From contig CM055279.1 of the NCBI GenBank assembly GCA_029237695.1, positions 19,595,919 to 19,659,918 of the forward strand: a stretch of DNA of 64,000 nucleotides, read 5' to 3'. A program made the position numbers and the translations under genes. Under the pieces are notes generated by a model, which was given only the letters and a program-made list of their open reading frames with translations, was not told the DNA's origin and made no database searches. Within the stretch, counting starts at the first letter, position 1. The number at the start of each line of letters is the position of its first letter. Origin of the DNA: Conchocele bisecta (Eukaryota; Mollusca; Bivalvia; Lucinida; Thyasiridae). This document shows positions 10,794 through 21,384 of the stretch, in pieces.

Positions 10794-11526
10794 ACTCGCA
10801 AACTCAGCTAAAAATTCTGAACTCTTCCAGACAGTACAGAGGGAATGTGAAACAGTGAACGTATCTGGATATGCATTGAGCAGATTATTTGTTGATTAAC
10901 ATGAAAATTGAATTTAGCGGTGTCGTTTGACGACAGAAGTATAACCTTTCAAATACCCACGGTTGATCTGATAAAAACAAGCCACTAGAATCATTACTAC
11001 CTGGTTATGTTACTTTTGTTATATTACAATATGATTAGCATAATTGTGGTAACCCTTTCAACCCTGAAATATATTAATGGAGTATTCTTATATCAATGTC
11101 AGGCCAATCATATTCATAGAACTTACAACAGTTGGTCAGTCCATTCATCAAAAGGGTTGTTTTCTGATTTTTTAAATTTTTTAAAATAACTGCAAATAGT
11201 GCAGATCCTGATGAGACGGCTCCTTAATCGGTTTGAAAGGATTACTACTGTTTAAATTGGCTTCTTAATTGTCGTGGACAATTTCCAAGAATAGCTATGA
11301 AATTTTAGCAGCAACATGCAACATAATGTTTGCACAACCCTACAGAATAAAAGTAGACCTATCACTGAAGGTGATTCATACCCCGCCACATTGCTTTGAC
11401 AAAGTATCATACATTTTTAAAGAAAAAATTTTTAAAATTATCACCTTTTGGCGGCCATCTTGGATGACATAATGATCCATTGTGACAAAAGTGATGATGA
11501 TGATTGTGATATCAGAGCCATCACGC
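10794..11526. other. 3' flank of the transposon gene, no gene seen
   Basis: AT-rich sequence with only short chance frames. A small AGATCCTGATGAGACGG fragment at about 11203-11220 matches the interspersed repeat family found at 43.2, 54.2 and 63.1 kb. Confidence 0.6.
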
Positions 11527-11955
11527 TCATTAATACCTTCGATTTGATATATTTACACGACTGCCTTTGATGAAAAATGAAAATTTGACCTCAATTTGAC
11601 CTAAAATTTGACCTTTGGACACTCCAAGTCTGACCTTGACCTTGGGTGTAGGGACACGTGTCATGTACGCGACACATTGTCTCATCGTGATGAACATTTG
11701 TGTGTGGTATTTCAAATCATTTTACTGGCTGACTTGTTACAGTACTTCTCATTCATCTAGGGATAACAAGGCTTCCTCGGCAGTCACATGGCGGCCATTT
11801 TGGAAAATGGCCGTCACAGCCACCAGGGCGCAGTTGGCCGATGGCTCCACATCCAAATTTGTTCATAATACATTGGTCTAACTCTGTGCCAAGTTTGGTG
11901 CTTTTATCAAAAAGTGCACAATAGGTTTGAATTTCTTAGGTAATCCGCTGCACTA
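11527..11955 (-). repeat. Right terminal inverted repeat of the 7.77-kb transposon
   Basis: Inverted counterpart of 4183-4583, ending ...ATCCGCTGCACTA. It contains TGACCTTGA (11631-11639), the inverted equivalent of the TCAAGGTCA in the left repeat. Flanked by TTG 11956-11958. Confidence 0.85.
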
Positions 11956-12020
11956 TTGGGGGAATGATTGTGATGGGTCTCGTCAGCTACTATATATCGG
12001 CGCGAATCAATAAGCAATAA
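11956..12020 (+). pseudogene. 3' part of the small Maverick membrane-protein gene
   Basis: After the TTG duplication the frame reads GGMIVMGLVSYYISARINKQ, a membrane-like hydrophobic end, and stops at TAA 12018-12020. It is in phase with the 5' part ending at 4182 once the transposon and one TTG are discounted. This is the best internal proof that the two flanks were one gene. Confidence 0.75.
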
Positions 12021-12059
12021 TTAAAAAAAAAAAACATTAATCATTTTAAAAAAATGTTT

Positions 12060-12520
12060 AACATATATATATATATATACATTATATACACATTCGACCG
12101 TCTGTGTGGACTGCGACGTATACCTGGTTTATGTGGACACCTATATATGACAAAATGATAGCAAGTGTCAAGTCCAATATATACATTTTGAAGGATATCA
12201 TATTTACATATATAGACCACATTGAACTGTATCATCATATTTTAAATGTTACAAAAATGTTCAATATAAGTGGACATTGTTCTGAAGGTTTTGTGTGGAC
12301 TTTAATATGTACGGTTATTTTGATTTACGTGGACATTGTTTTTTCAGGCTTTGTGTGGAACATTATACACAATATATATATTGATTGACGTGGACAGTGT
12401 TCTTCAGGTTTTGTGTGGGACATTAATATGTATATTGAATTACGTGGACATTGTTCTTTAGGTTTTGTGTGGACATTAATAAATGTATATACACTGTACT
12501 GGTTTAAGTGTGCCCATATT
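12060..12520 (+). repeat. GTGTGGAC repeat block 1
   Basis: An (AT)n start, then four copies of a ~60-bp unit containing TTTTGTGTGGACATTAAT and ACGTGGACATTGTTCTT. It shares the GTGTGGAC core with blocks at 19.8-21.4, 25.0-25.3 and 28.6-28.8 kb. It lies directly downstream of the Maverick small gene. Confidence 0.8.
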
Positions 12521-12639
12521 ATGCTGGTTAAGCTAGCCAGCCTAGAAACACGACCACATTCGACTCATCGTAGGCTCAAATGAGCAGCAGCGGCTGAAGC
12601 GGAGGAAAGGCCAATCACATAACCAGTTTGCGAAAACGT

Positions 12640-13010
12640 GACATTGACCTTGGTCGGACGTAGCCCATCTTCAATAGGTGTCTGCCCATCATCGACATCA
12701 ATGCACATGCGACATTTCGAGATGATCGGACATAAGTAACTCGAGTTATCGCTGATTGTGCAAAACTCCAGTAAAATGTTAACAGACGGAGAGACGGACA
12801 GCTCCTTACCATAATATGTCGCTTCTTCAAACGGGCGTATAACCCATCATTGATATCAATACACATGCGTGTTTCGCGATGATTGGACACAATGAACTAG
12901 AGTTGTCGCTGATTTTTCAAAATTCCAGTAAAAAGTTATCAAACGGAGAGACGGACAGCGCCTTACCATAATACGTCCCGGTTTTTCCAAAAGGGCGTAT
13001 AAAAACGATC
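12640..13010. repeat. Tandem pair of ~170-bp repeats
   Basis: Two copies share ATCAATACACATGCG, TCCAGTAAAA-GTTA, GGAGAGACGGACAGC and CCTTACCATAAT. Both end in a variant of ACGGGCGTATAA, linking them to the TATACGCCCG family at 47.9-54.9 kb. Confidence 0.75.
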
Positions 13011-13214
13011 TGGTGCCATGCCATGCGCATCCGTTTATTTCAAGCCGTTATATATATACTACCAGAGTGTGCAGTCAGTTTTACGTATAAGAAAACGGAC
13101 ATCACATGTAATGTATAGGATATAACAGAATAAAATAAATGGATGCGCATATGCATACGTACTCGTATAATTCCACCGACAGGTCCTTTATTCATCAACA
13201 TGGGGTCCAGAATC

Positions 13215-13460
13215 AATTGATTGATTGATTGATTATTGGTGTTTAACGGCCTATCAACAGCCAGGGTCATGTAAGGCCGGGCCAACGGGATGGACTATCC
13301 CGCATTCAACCTGTAAAAAATGAGGGAAATTCCCAAAATCAGAGCTCAATATTTACATAGACTATATATTCAGCCCTGAAATTAGAATATCCTGACCTGG
13401 TGCCAGGTCCATGCCACACCAGAGTCACTTAGCTCTTGCTCCGAAGTCACAATGTTACAT
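13215..13460 (-). repeat. AAAC-tailed short retroposon (minus orientation)
   Basis: Reads, on the minus strand, as the same family as 51702-52104: GTTGATAGGCCGTTAAACACC at the tail end, CAGGGCTGAATAT, GGACCTGGCACCAGGTCAGG and AAGTGACTCTGGTGTGG. The tail here is (ATTG)n on the plus strand. Confidence 0.7.
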
Positions 13461-13899
13461 GTTATTACCATGTTACATGATCAGCTATAAGCTTATTACT
13501 TCTTAATGGAGCATAACAGGATTTAGCTCTCAAGTACCAGGGCACCAAAACGGTAAGAGGGCTAAAAAATGCCCAGAAATGTCTAGGATGAAATAAATCC
13601 CCATAGGAAAATATAGGAAATATTTCCCTCGGAAATCACTATAAATCACTGGGTGGAGTGTAATATAAGGAAATAATAACAGAATAGGAATTTGATTAAT
13701 AATTAAACTCTTTAATATTTAACGGCAACACTAACATAAAACACTAAACACTGTACAGAAATACACATTCTACATCGTCGCTACTGAGGCAATTTGAGGC
13801 AAAAACAAAGGGCCATAACTGCAAAACCACCGGTGAGAGGGTGGTCGTAACGTTCTTGTGCACAACACACCTTTTGAGTCGTAATCTATGCACGAGTGA

Positions 13900-14100
13900 T
13901 TTTGGATTTGGATAGGGTTTTTACGTCCGATCGACAGCTAAGGTCATTTACAGACGGGTCAATGGGGTCGAATCCCAAAAAATGTACGGAGGGGTAAATC
14001 CTCAATGGTTAAATAGACTATACATTCAGTCCTAAAATTAGATTAACCTGATCTGGTGTCAGGTCCGTACCACACCAAATCACTTAGCCCCGAAAAAAAA
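13900..14100 (-). repeat. Degenerate AAAC-tailed retroposon copy (minus orientation)
   Basis: Diverged copy of the 13215-13460 family: TCGACAGCTAAGGTCATTTA, ACTATACATTCAGTCCTAAA, TCTGGTGTCAGGTCCGTACC and ACACCAAATCACTTAGCCCC. Confidence 0.6.
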
Positions 14101-14813
14101 GGTTATATGCATGGGTGAAGTTTCGTTAAAATATTCCATACGATATTAAGAGTTATAATCCGAACACAAAAGTGTCTGCGGACTAGAGTGACGCATCAAA
14201 TCCATATTATCCCGACTTTCGTACAGGGGATACAACTAAGCACAATTAATTGTACATGACATATTTGAAATGAACAATAGACAGCAGACCTTTTTAGAAA
14301 GTCAAGGGACGTCTATTGATATTGCTAGTCAATATCCATCATATCTGATCAAAGTATGTTAGGGTGTACGAGGGTCATTCAATAAGTAGCGCCACATTAA
14401 TATTTGTGTGTACCATCCACTATTCATGTTATCTCAATATTTACAGTGAAGTACTTTAGGATGAACGACTCCAGAACCAGAGGACAGATGAGATCCTTCC
14501 AAGAAAGAACAACCAATGAGGTGTACTTAAATATTTCTTCAAAGTAAATATTCATTGGCAGAATCGGCGTTGTAAAGAAACCATTATTGCATTTCTGACG
14601 CATTTATAAATCTACCAAATCCCATTTCAATGTATGACGAACCGAACCATCTTGCACACCCCTGGATTGCGTATGAATAATGTGTACGCTAAACATGCTA
14701 AATAGTTCAATAATTTTCTCGATTTTTAAAAGAGTTTTAGCTCATTTTTAAAGCTAAAGTTGGAATTATAAGCAATAATAGTCCGGGACCACGCCCAGAT
14801 TGGTGGACACCTT
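14101..14813. other. No gene or clear repeat seen
   Basis: AT-rich sequence with stop codons in all frames. Confidence 0.5.
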
Positions 14814-15960
14814 CTGCTATCACGGGTTGCCCTCTATTTTTGTAAACTACATACCCCAGGGACTAGAATCCGGAGGGCAACCTTCTTGGATCTGTGCACG
14901 TCACTCTAAGAAGGGCCTGTTTATGTGTCCTTATATTCCTTACCAAAGTTGGCACCAAGATAACACGAAAGTAAACAGTCATTTCGGCTGAATTTATTAT
15001 GAAACAAGAAACGAGGCAAAGCACTCGAAGGCCAGGTTTTTCGATGCTTGGACAGTAAAATTAAAAAAAATAAAGATTTGACGTTAACGCCGCCTGGGCT
15101 TGTGTGAGCACCTACTTGCGTGAGCTACCTACGGCACCTACGGTGCTCAGGGCGAGCCTTTGGCGCTTGTGTGACCACCTGCGGTGGTCACGAAGAAAGT
15201 TTAAAAAAAAATTGAAACTGTTACAAAACATGTAATGAGCAGGGTCGTCCTAAGTAAAGATTTGACGCTAACACCGCCTGGGTGCGCCTCCGGCGCTTGC
15301 GTCAATGAGCTTCGTCAATGTAGCTTCGTCAATGAGTTAAGAACCAATAACCATGCTCAATTCATTGACCCTGATGTGACCTTGAGCCGCTTTCCCACAT
15401 AAATCTGCTTGCAAACGCACTACATAGCAGAATGTACGTAAAATATAAACTACTTAATTATAGTGCTCTATTCAACCAAAACTACGCCAAAACTAAACAA
15501 AACTATGTTTTGTGCACACAATTATGTGATTTAGCGCCAGAAGCGAAGTTAAAAAGTAAAACAAGAAATAAAAAAAAAGTTTTTGTCCCATGTGGGATTC
15601 GAACCCATGGCCCCTAGTAAATCAACAGGACCGTCGCAGGTGCAAAACGCGACATCCTCCGGGTGTTTATCATGTCCATTGCAATTGGAACAGTATATTT
15701 AACTTGAGTCTGCTTCTATCGGACCTAACTATGAGCAGACAATCACTTCAAATATGCAACATGTACACATTTTTAAAAATAGTCATCCGAAATTACTGTT
15801 TACTTTCGCGTATACTGGTGCTAACTTTGGTAAGGAACCATAAGGACACATAAACAGTCGGTTCTTAGAGTGACGTGCACTATCCCAGAAGGTTGCCCTC
15901 CGGATTCTGGTCCGTGGGGGTATATAGTTTATAAAAATAGAGGGCAATTCGTGATAGCAG
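14814..15960. mobile_element. 1.15-kb non-autonomous element with ~180-bp inverted repeats
   Basis: Ends are inverted copies: left begins CTGCTATCAC at 14814 and right ends GTGATAGCAG at 15960. Shared inner blocks are GCCCTCTATTTTT, GAATCCGGAGGGCAACC, AAACAGTC and TAAGGACACATAAAC-type sequence; the left repeat runs to about 14995 and the right from about 15786. The inner part holds a GCC/GGTGGTCAC-rich stretch (15085-15330) and a tRNA-like segment. No transposase frame is present. No target duplication was identified. Confidence 0.75.
15585..15665 (-). other. tRNA-like T-arm / B-box segment
   Basis: On the minus strand GGGTTCGAATCCCAC matches a tRNA T-arm (pol III B box). The 5' acceptor strand expected about 70 nt upstream does not pair with the 3' side, so it is not called a functional tRNA. 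Possibly a SINE head or tRNA-derived relic inside the inverted-repeat element. Confidence 0.35.
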
Positions 15961-16026
15961 ACGATTTCCGATCTAACAGGAAAATAAAATCAAACCTGTG
16001 GTCCCTAACTATAAATGCTTTTTTAT

Positions 16027-16155
16027 ATCCAGTTCATCGAGGTATGAACGGGGACGTCATGCAAAAACCACATGAACACCTGAACATGAACACCTTTGGC
16101 GTTAATTATTTTTTGCATGACTTTCCCCGTTCATACCTCGATGAACTGGATGAAC
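16027..16155. repeat. Foldback repeat, ~40-bp arms
   Basis: Left arm (about 16028-16070) begins TCCAGTTCATCGAGGTATGA and the right arm (about 16112-16153) is its near-perfect inverse, ending CTCGATGAACTGGA. The loop is about 40 nt. It begins 70 bp after the end of the 14814-15960 element. Confidence 0.85.
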
Positions 16156-16159
16156 AAGA

Positions 16160-17359
16160 CATTTATTCCTATAATATAGTCCAGTACAAGGCTGTAATTT
16201 TCGACTACTTTGTATGCACATGTGTGGAGAAAAAACATGACACTGGAACGAAATCTTACCAAATCCAGCTGTGTGTTATCCTATTTCTTGGTAAAAAATA
16301 ATTGCCTGACCGGCAAAAACAAGAAAGTCGGTAAAACTGACAGACGCTCCCTTGACTGACATTTTAAAGTCCCTGGTATCGCTTGGACTTAAATTACAAA
16401 GGCATCATGACCTTAGGCAATGTGGAAGCATGTGCGTACATAAAGAATATCTGGAAATAGTTAAACATGTGTATCAAGTTAGTTTCCATTTTGCAGAAAT
16501 ATATTACATACTAGTAAATGAAAAGCTTCCACCCAAATCAACACAAATTTGAACCTGAAGTTAACAATTAACTATTTAACAGCATAGAAACGCACAACTA
16601 TGAGGGTTATTTAACATTATGTGAGAATCTGTAATACATCAGTCAATTGCATTCCCAGCCCCCAGCGGGGATAAACTTGGGTTCAAGTCTACATAAATTC
16701 ATGTATCCCTGCAGTGCCAAAATAGCGGGGATTTGGGCTGGGCAAAAATGCCACCCCCACCCGGTGGGATCATTTATCAGGAGACCATGCATTTTGCATC
16801 CGCACAGTGCGGGGCATATGATAGTGTTTTGCAGAAGCCAAATGTAGATACTATGGGGTGGGAGTCGGGTCGGGGGTAGGAGGATTACAATTGCCTGATG
16901 CATAACAGAAGGGAATTTTACAACTATATTTGAATTTGCATATACATACCAATAACATGGTCATGACTACTATTAGATATGAGACAAATCACCTGATTTA
17001 GTCACATGATTTATTACCCAAGAACATCTGCTATTTTTCATGAAAGATATTTACGAAAACATTTATATTTTACATAAATGATGTCGAAATTTTCTTCAAT
17101 TTTCGACATAATTTATATAAAATATTGCTAATTTTGTAAGTGATGCTGAACTTCAATTAAAAATGAGACATAATAATGGAATGGCAAAGCAACAAGAATG
17201 TGGAAAAATGTAAACATTTAACAGGTTAGCCCAGCAGATATAATTGTAGGTGTGCATACACAGCCATCCTTACATGTTGGCATTCATCTCCCATGTCTAA
17301 CTTAGAGAACATTTACAAACTCTGAAATATTTCGAAGAATCGAGCATGTACATAACAAG
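16160..17359. other. No gene supported
   Basis: AT-rich, with one GC-richer patch (16640-16880) that is open for 60-90 codons on both strands but has no motif or repeat I recognise. Other frames are short. Confidence 0.5.
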
Positions 17360-17362
17360 ATG

Positions 17363-17660
17363 TTAAACTGAAGACTTTTTTATCATGTACTGCACCCTAC
17401 TTTTGATAGTCGCCAATGTTCGATTTTTAAGAACCGGTTTGCATCTCAGAACCACTTTTACATCCCCATTCCTGGTTATCTTTCTTTTCTTAATGAATGT
17501 GGAAAAGCCAGTAGCAATGGCTTTCTTTTCATCTTCGCTCCATGCTCTTTTCACTATCTGTCTTTTCTGTTCTTTAACGCAGTCATCATATCATCATCAG
17601 TGGAGCTTGCTTCTGGTTCTGCGTCTGGTTCATATGTCCTATCCCGAACATCATCGTCTA
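17363..17660 (-). pseudogene. Fragment encoding a Myb/SANT-like C-terminal domain
   Basis: Minus-strand frame 17554-17363 reads KRAWSEDEKKAIATGFSTFI...CKPVLKNRTLATIKSRVQYMI, which looks like a SANT/Myb-type trihelix: W-E at the start and TIKSRVQ in helix three. The upstream stretch (17660-17560) is acidic (DAEPEASSTDDD) but in a neighbouring frame, so there is a 1-nt shift near 17580. This acidic-then-SANT layout is a common 3' end of multi-copy zinc-finger genes in invertebrates and fish (inference). No other exon is visible nearby, so it looks like a stray 3' fragment. Confidence 0.5.
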
Positions 17661-18002
17661 ACCCTTAGTATAAATGCAATACTGGTTATGTGAACATAAA
17701 CCTATACAGACAGGGACGTTCAATTGAATGTATAAAGTGTAACAAGAGAAGAAGTAAAGCTGGCAGATGTTCCTCGACTGCCAATGAGCGCGTATGAATA
17801 CAACTAGACTACGAATCTGGGCAGGAATATGAGACTTATTATATATAAATGAATTATTATGGAAATAATGTTCAATCCAAAAGCGATCCCAATAGCTAAA
17901 AAGCTCACGTGAGCGAAGACTGTTTACTTAGCATATATACACTGTTTTGGGACATTCCTATAACAATATGAGTGAGGAAATGTAAGAAAAGGTTTGGTCT
18001 AC

Positions 18003-18146
18003 CAGTTGTGTGGTTTACAGGAAAATAATGCATTTGTGAAAAATCCGTTCATTGCGCTAAACAAAATCGCTTACTGCGCTCACTTGTCGTTTAGCGCAAG
18101 GAACCGATTCACTCATGCATTATTTTCCAGTAAACCACACAACAGG
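18003..18146. repeat. Foldback repeat
   Basis: Left arm has TTGTGTGGTTTAC-GGAAAATAATGCA (from 18006) and the right arm (to about 18143) is the inverse, ATGCATTATTTTCC-GTAAACCACACAA. Inner arms (TTGCGCTAAAC / GTTTAGCGCAA) also pair. Almost the whole 140-nt segment can fold back. Confidence 0.85.
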
Positions 18147-18149
18147 TCG

Positions 18150-18960
18150 AATAACCCGTATATAATGCAAGTTAAATTTTTAATAATAATAAGCCTTTAT
18201 ATTGGAAAAGACAATAATGTATTGGATTAAATTTGTGGAAATTTATTATACACAATGGTGCAGTTATACACATCTATGCAGTGTGTTTAGCAACAACTTA
18301 TGAATAATTAACAAGGACCAACGGCAAGCCAAAATGCCATTCTGTGTTTATGATCTAATTAATCATACCTACCAGCATCTTCCACTGCAGATCTTTCCGA
18401 GGGCATCAGCATGCATTGCTTCCTACGTTCCACTAAATCATCACCGTTTAAACGTCGTTTTCTTGTACCCACAGCTGATACTGTCGCCTCTTTGTACAAT
18501 CCTTAAATTAAAGAACCCAAACCCAAATAAAACTAGAAGTCGAAAGGACATTGCACATACCCGCACCGAATCCTGGACAACGAGGCACAATTGGACAACA
18601 TTTGTAACATAAATATCTTCCGCCTGATCAGTAGAGGTTGTGGATCTTTTTAACTGGTGTGTGCACATTCTTGGGTCATGAGCAATACACATGTGGAATT
18701 TGAACGCCATTCTTAAAAGGTGAAATTATTGAAATAACCAGCTTTTTTAAATAACTCAAAATTCTACACCTTGTCAAGATTAAGCAAATGTTGAAAAACA
18801 CTCAGACTACCAACTAGATGAAAAGTTACAAAATATTTGAAATTTGTGAAAATGGATAACATGCCCATAATTAGAACCGCAGTCGTCCACGACTACATTG
18901 TATCCACCTGCCGCCATGTTGGGAAAAAAAGCATTTAAATTTGATTCGAGAGTTTCTCAA
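18150..18960. other. No gene or clear repeat seen
   Basis: AT-rich; short chance frames on both strands only. Confidence 0.45.
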
Positions 18961-19060
18961 TAGGTGGTAATGCACAGTAGGACGTGGTGTGCAGTAAATG
19001 GTGGTTCACAGTACGTGGTGGTGCACAGTAGGAGGTGGTGTGCAGTAGATGGTGGTGCAT
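18960..19060. repeat. GGTGGTGCACAGTAG minisatellite
   Basis: Four to five ~18-bp units of the type GTGGTGTGCAGTAGATGGTG. Confidence 0.75.
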
Positions 19061-19839
19061 AGTTTTTTTATTTTAGTTAATGTAATTGTAATATCCATTT
19101 TCTGAATATATTTAGTTGGTAGACCTAGCTCCAGTAGTTGTTGAGAAACCGACTCGAAACGCAAAGGCGAACTGGGATTTCAGGACACTAATTAAGTGTA
19201 AAATTACAAAGTATTGCAAGGACACACATGGGCGGGTGGATAGAGGTGGGGGACCATATGAGTAAGTGGTAGCCAAGTTTGGTAGAACTATCGCACGTAG
19301 TTGTAGAGAACATGACTCGAACGCAAAGGAAAGTTAACCGGATGCGGACGTCGCCAGAGTGGTGACAATAGCTCTTTTCGTTTTCTTTGTGCTCATAGAT
19401 CTTAATTTATACCAAAAACCTGATCTAAACGTTGACATTTTATTTTTTGTTGACATTTCCAGAATTGATATCCGGGCAGCCGGGCAGGAAGTAAAAAGTC
19501 TGGACTAATCCAGGCAGCTGGTATTCCTGTACTTACATAAAATCGTCACTGTGTATGTACAGTGTATCTGCATCCACCAGCCGTACTGGCCATGCTACGC
19601 CATGCGGCACCCCACGCAACCCATTAACCACACACAAACATCTGCAAGAAAATACACATGACAAGTTGAAATAGAGAAAGTGTGTCTGTAAGACACAGCA
19701 GATACGCTCGTGGCACCTTTCACCTAAATGCACCAAAATGTACAAGGTGAACATTTTGTTATAATGACCTTGACCTTGGTCATAGGTTGCCGGGGGTGTG
19801 TGCATAACACACCGTAAGGACATGACACACATGTATATG

Positions 19840-20995
19840 AAATATATAGTACTGTCCACACAACAATCTATATGTACACTCAATCTCAACATAAACTGTT
19901 TAACAAATCTGAATCCTTTAATTTCAAAACGTCTGCTGTCCACACAAACTATATGACTGACCACACAAGATAATATATAGTACTGTCCACACAATTTAAT
20001 AACTATGTACACTCTCAACAGAAACTGTTTAACAAATCTGAATCCTTTAATTTCAAAATGTCTGCTGTCCACACAAACTATATATGACTGACCACACAAA
20101 CTGTATATAGCATTGTCCACACAAGATATATATAGTACTGTCCACACAATTTATCTATGTACACTCTCAACAGAAACTGTTTAACAAATCTGAATCCTTT
20201 AATTTCAAAACGTCTGCTGTCCACACAAATATATATGACTGACCACACAAACTGTATATAGCATTGTACACAGATAATATAGTATGTCCCGCAATTTATC
20301 TATGTACACTCAACAAACTGTTTAACAAATCTGATCTATTTCAAAACGTCTGCTGTCACACAAACTATATTACGTCCACACAAACTGAATATAGCATTGT
20401 CCACACAAGATAATATATTAGTACCTGTCCACACACCTATGATGTCCACACAAACTGTATAGCAACGGGTAGAGTCCCTAATACCTGTTCGAGGGGGGTA
20501 AAATCCACTAGAACTCTAGAGTTAAAATAAAATATATATTCGATGGTGAAAATGGTTAAACGTCCGCTTTTATTTAGTTCTGAAAATAGAACAACATGAT
20601 CTTGGTGTCAGGGCCCGCGCCACACCAGCATCATTTATCCCATCCCCACCCCTAAAAGTATTAATAGGATTAGCGCTAATCTTACTTTTATATGGGGCAT
20701 AACCCGTCTCAACTCTCGCATACATGAAAGCCAAAAATGTATATGAGAGCCAAATCCGGTAGAATGATTTCCGGAAAGTATGAACCAAATCGATAAGTTT
20801 AAGAAACTGAATCCTTTTGTTTCAAAATGTTTGCTGTCCACACAAACTATATATGACTGTCCACACAGACCATATATATAGCATTGTCCACACAAGATAT
20901 ATAGTACTGTCCACACAATTTCTCATTGTACACTCTCATCAGAAACTGCCCAACACATCTGAATCCTTTCATTTCAAAACCTTAGCTGCCCACAC
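19840..20995 (-). repeat. GTGTGGAC repeat block 2, minus-oriented arm
   Basis: Higher-order unit of about 165 bp on the minus strand: TTGTGTGGACAG, TGTTAAACAGTTT and AAAGGATTCAGATTTGT. About six copies, degraded toward 20280-20460 and interrupted by a retroposon-like piece (20490-20790). It turns to the opposite orientation near 21000. Confidence 0.85.
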
Positions 20996-21380
20996 AGTGG
21001 ACATATAGTTTGTGTGGACGGTCATATATAGTTTGTGTGGACAATATACATTTTGAAACGAAAGGATTCAGATATGTTAAACAGTTTCTGATGAGAGTGT
21101 ACAAGGAGAAATTGTGTGGACAGTAGTAATATAGTTTGTGTGGACAACATACGTTTTGAAACTAAAGGCTTTAGATTTGTTAAACAGTTTCTGGTTTGAG
21201 TTTTAATATGGCACCAACGTCTTGTAGTTGTTTTACCATATTGTTCATAGGTCTCTTTTGGGTACACTATCCTTTTTTTTTTCTTCAGATTTGTTAAACA
21301 GTTTTTGGTTCGAGTGTACTGTACATACATGTAGAGAAATTGTGTGGACAGTAATATATGTAACTTGTGTGGACAATGCT
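20996..21380 (+). repeat. GTGTGGAC repeat block 2, plus-oriented arm
   Basis: Same ~165-bp unit as the preceding block but on the plus strand, so the two blocks form a large inverted repeat centred near 21000. The arm is cut by the transposon at 21385 and resumes at 24991. Confidence 0.85.
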
Positions 21381-21384
21381 ATAT

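Larger units (their letters stand above)
4183..11955. mobile_element. 7.77-kb DNA transposon with ~400-bp inverted repeats, inserted in the Maverick
   Basis: The two ends are inverted copies of each other, with outermost bases TAGTACAGCGGATAA at left and the reverse complement of TAGTGCAGCGGATTA at right. It is flanked by a 3-bp TTG duplication. Inside is one plus-strand gene in three exons with typical splice signals. Insertion interrupts a small Maverick gene whose frame resumes exactly after the right duplication. The encoded protein has zinc-finger modules, a putative RNase-H-like core, a PIN-like region and a CXC tail. The combination of long inverted repeats, 3-bp TSD and this protein does not match a superfamily I can name with confidence. 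The gene is frameshifted, so this copy is non-autonomous. Confidence 0.85.

Noticed and set aside
4183..11955. CACTA-type transposon because the right end reads CACTA
   Set aside because: In CACTA elements the termini read CACTA inward at the 5' end; here CACTA is at the outer 3' end and TAGTA at the outer 5' end, the opposite polarity.
15585..15665. Functional tRNA gene
   Set aside because: Only the T-arm region matches; the acceptor stem does not pair.
16643..16903. GC-rich patch open on both strands
   Set aside because: Short, no start context, no motif and no repeat relatives in the window.
19533..20147. 204-codon minus-strand frame
   Set aside because: Runs through the GTGTGGAC array and repeats the same peptide; no protein motif.
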